Assembly (NCBI RefSeq): GCF_004363695.1
Contig: NZ_SNZC01000002.1
Location: forward strand, 1 to 64,000
DNA length: 64,000 nucleotides
Direction: 5' to 3'
Source: Flavobacterium cheniae
GTDB taxonomy: Bacteria; Bacteroidota; Bacteroidia; Flavobacteriales; Flavobacteriaceae
Position 1 is the stretch's first letter. The number at the start of each line of letters is the position of its first letter. This document shows positions 61,872-64,000 of this stretch, piece after piece. The position numbers were made by a program, and so were the translations under genes. Below the pieces are notes generated by a model, which did no database searches, was not told the DNA's origin, and worked only from the letters and a program-made list of their open reading frames with translations.

Positions 61872-63134
61872 ATGGAATCAGTACAAGCTATAAAACAACG
61901 ATTTGAAATTATTGGGAACGACCCAAAACTCAATCGTGCCGTGGAGAAAGCCATTCAGGTTGCTCCAACGGATATTTCGGTATTGGTAACAGGTGAAAGT
62001 GGTGTTGGAAAAGAAAGTATTCCAAAAATTATTCACTCGCTTTCACACAGAAAACATGGAAAATACATCGCGGTAAACTGCGGTGCCATTCCAGAAGGAA
62101 CAATTGATAGTGAACTTTTTGGTCACGAAAAAGGTTCGTTTACTGGAGCAACCAACACACGCGAAGGTTATTTTGAAGTAGCCGATGGCGGAACTATTTT
62201 CTTAGATGAAGTTGGCGAATTGCCTTTAACCACTCAAGTGCGTTTATTACGTGTTTTAGAAAATGGTGAATTCATCAAAGTGGGTTCATCGCAAGTGCAA
62301 AAAACAAATGTTCGTATTGTAGCTGCTACCAACGTAAACATGTTTGATGCCATTGAAAAAGGAAAGTTTCGTGAAGATTTATTTTATCGTTTGAGCACGG
62401 TTGACATTATGTTGCCACCGCTTCGCGAACGTAAAGATGACATTCATTTGTTATTTAGAAAATTTGCTGCTGATTTTGCACATAAATACAAAATGCCTCC
62501 TATAAAATTAGATGACGACGCCATTCAATTGTTGATTAAATACAGATGGAGTGGAAATATTCGTCAGTTACGAAATGTTGCCGAACAAATTTCAGTTCTA
62601 GAAACCAAACGTGATATTTCATCTCAAACGCTTCTCTCCTATTTACCAATGGAAAATCCGAATTTACCTTCGGTCATTGGAACTAAAAAATCGGAAAGTG
62701 ATTTTAGTAACGAAAGAGAAATTTTATACAAAGTGCTTTTTGATATGAAAAGCGATTTGAACGATTTGAAAAAGCTCACTCTAGAATTAATGCAGAACGG
62801 AAGTTCCAAAGTTCAGGAAGCGAATAAAGGATTAATTCAGAAAATTTACGGTAAACCCGAAGAAAATGCTATTTTTGAAGAAGAACCAAGAGTGGAAATG
62901 CTTCCGAATCAAAATAATCTGATGCAAGAAGAATTTGAAGACGAAGACGATGATCAAAATTACTTATTTGCCGAAACTGTTGATGAAGAAGAAACTTTGA
63001 GTTTAGAAGCGAAAGAAATTGAATTAATAAAAAAATCGTTAGAACGCAATAAAGGAAAAAGAAAAGCTGCGGCTGATGAATTAGGCATTTCAGAACGAAC
63101 ACTTTATAGAAAAATCAAACAATACGATTTATAA
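61872..63134 (+). CDS. Sigma-54-type AAA+ regulator without receiver domain
   Basis: The protein has 420 residues. Nearly from the N-terminus it is a sigma-54 activator AAA+ domain: Walker A GESGVGKE, ELFGHEKGSFTGA (usual GAFTGA has Ala; here Ser) and Walker B GGTIFLDEVGELP. A charged linker and a Fis-type HTH (KAAADELGISERTLYRKIKQ) follow. No sensing domain is present, so activity must be set by expression or a partner. The ATG at 61872 is chosen over an upstream TTG. Its stop overlaps the next start (TAATG), tying it to lptE. The order AAA+ regulator-lptE is common in flavobacteria to my knowledge. Confidence 0.9.
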   Translation: MESVQAIKQRFEIIGNDPKLNRAVEKAIQVAPTDISVLVTGESGVGKESIPKIIHSLSHRKHGKYIAVNCGAIPEGTIDSELFGHEKGSFTGATNTREGYFEVADGGTIFLDEVGELPLTTQVRLLRVLENGEFIKVGSSQVQKTNVRIVAATNVNMFDAIEKGKFREDLFYRLSTVDIMLPPLRERKDDIHLLFRKFAADFAHKYKMPPIKLDDDAIQLLIKYRWSGNIRQLRNVAEQISVLETKRDISSQTLLSYLPMENPNLPSVIGTKKSESDFSNEREILYKVLFDMKSDLNDLKKLTLELMQNGSSKVQEANKGLIQKIYGKPEENAIFEEEPRVEMLPNQNNLMQEEFEDEDDDQNYLFAETVDEEETLSLEAKEIELIKKSLERNKGKRKAAADELGISERTLYRKIKQYDL

Positions 63135-63637
63135 TGAGATATTTAATAATTGTTTTTAGCATCACTATTTCACTACTTGTAAACAGTTGTGGAGTTTATA
63201 ATTTTACAGGTGCAAAGCCCGTAGATGCTAAAACATTTCAAGTAAATTACTTTCAAAACAATGCACCTTTAGTGGAGCCTGGAATTGAAAGAACCTTTAC
63301 GATTGAACTTCAAGAGATAATACAAAATCAAACAAATCTAAATTTAGTTTCTCAAGGTGGCGAATTACTATACGAAGGTGAAATTGTAGATTACCGCATT
63401 ACGCCAATGACTGCAACTGCAGATCAAAGAGCAGCACAAAACAGATTGACTATTTCTGTAAACGTAAGATTTAGCAATAGAAATAAAGAAGACGACAATT
63501 TTGAAAAACGTTTTTCATTCTTCTATGATTTTGATGCCAATCAGCAATTAGTAGGTTCACAATTAACAACAGCATTAGACGTAATTTTCGAGAGAATCAC
63601 ACAAGATATTTTCAACGAATCACTAGCTAAATGGTAA
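63134..63637 (+). CDS. lptE: LPS-assembly lipoprotein LptE
   Basis: The protein has 167 residues. A lipoprotein signal with lipobox VNSC (Cys19) is followed by GVYNFTGAKPVDAKTFQV and a compact beta domain, the Bacteroidota LptE type. LptE plugs the LptD barrel in the outer membrane for lipopolysaccharide export. Translationally coupled to the sigma-54-type regulator gene by a one-base overlap. Confidence 0.9.
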   Translation: MRYLIIVFSITISLLVNSCGVYNFTGAKPVDAKTFQVNYFQNNAPLVEPGIERTFTIELQEIIQNQTNLNLVSQGGELLYEGEIVDYRITPMTATADQRAAQNRLTISVNVRFSNRNKEDDNFEKRFSFFYDFDANQQLVGSQLTTALDVIFERITQDIFNESLAKW

Positions 63638-63651
63638 TTAATTTGTAAATT

Positions 63652-64000
63652 TTGAACATATCCGATTTAACATATCTTTTAAATAAGCCTGAAACCATTA
63701 ACGAAAAGCAAACCATTGCTTTAGAGAATGTGGTTTTGCAGTTTCCGTATTTTCAGTCGGCTCGCGCTTTACATTTAAAAGGATTGTACAATCAGGAAAG
63801 TTTTAGATACAATTACGAATTAAAAAAAACAGCTGCTTACACTACTGATAGAACGATTTTATTTGAGTTTATAACTTCGGATAATTTTACTGCAATCCAA
63901 CAAGAGAAGATTGATGAAATTCAAAGATCTTTAATGGATATTGAAGTATATCACATGGAAGAAATAATTGCACTACCTCAAATAGAAACTATTACTATTG
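63652..64000 (+). CDS. Conserved hypothetical protein next to lptE (3' end outside window)
   Basis: The reading frame opens at TTG 63652 and runs open to the window end (116 codons). The start NISDLTYLLNKPETI and the later FPYFQSARALHLKGLYNQ resemble a conserved flavobacterial family, usually placed after lptE. No ATG is available, so TTG is the likely start; 14 bp separate it from lptE. The visible part is helical and soluble. Its function is unknown; the position suggests a link to envelope assembly. Confidence 0.82.
   Translation, partial: MNISDLTYLLNKPETINEKQTIALENVVLQFPYFQSARALHLKGLYNQESFRYNYELKKTAAYTTDRTILFEFITSDNFTAIQQEKIDEIQRSLMDIEVYHMEEIIALPQIETITI

Noticed and set aside
1..64000. 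CRISPR array, insertion sequence, prophage or integron
   Set aside because: No regularly spaced repeats, transposase, integrase or phage structural genes were found.

Overview
The window is low-GC DNA from a member of the Bacteroidota, almost certainly a Flavobacterium or close relative. It carries the gldK-gldL-gldM-gldN gliding/type IX secretion operon, proteins with T9SS C-terminal sorting domains, promoters with the flavobacterial -7 box TAnnTTTG, little sign of Shine-Dalgarno sequences, and many small families typical of flavobacteria (GSCFA, DUF983, DUF4230, KTSC). No phage, insertion sequence, CRISPR array or rRNA was seen.

Layout. 1-6.7 kb (mostly + strand): the end of a T9SS type B substrate, an AsmA-like protein, a lipoprotein, an aromatic amino acid hydroxylase and a rhodanese. 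6.7-24.8 kb (all - strand): two complete copies of a regulatory module, each made of a small membrane coiled-coil protein, a TPR-containing sensor kinase and a NarL/LuxR-type regulator, with a set of exported or outer-membrane genes downstream of each; then a DUF4230 protein and an OmpA/PD40 protein. 24.8-30.9 kb: a GNAT-like protein, small proteins, two tandem initiator tRNAs, and the GTPases Era and Der. 31-40.9 kb: a large outer-membrane beta-barrel protein, a newly noticed 59-residue membrane ORF between inverted copies of one terminator, a TPM/TPM/LemA cluster, MerR, an M23 peptidase and alaS. 40.9-48 kb: a RidA-like protein, GSCFA, a YbjN-like/PQQ-propeller operon, and a third sensor kinase/regulator pair. 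48-64 kb: ABC-F, DUF983, a FAD enzyme, gldKLMN, a degenerate ureohydrolase, topA, miaB, a sigma-54-type regulator, lptE and the start of a conserved partner gene.

Main finding. Eight intergenic regions hold the same 20-bp inverted repeat, AATACG-N8-CGTATT. Each lies on the upstream side of a gene start, and each is followed at a nearly fixed distance (28-29 bp from the end of the repeat to the end of the box) by a -7-like box. They precede all three kinase operons, the operon or ORF after each regulator, and two other exported-protein operons. The three regulators have almost identical recognition helices. This points to one autoregulated envelope regulon run by three paralogous two-component systems, with the repeat as a class II-type activator site. 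It also predicts two very small membrane-protein genes (42 and 37 residues) that would otherwise be missed. The regulon is inferred from sequence alone.
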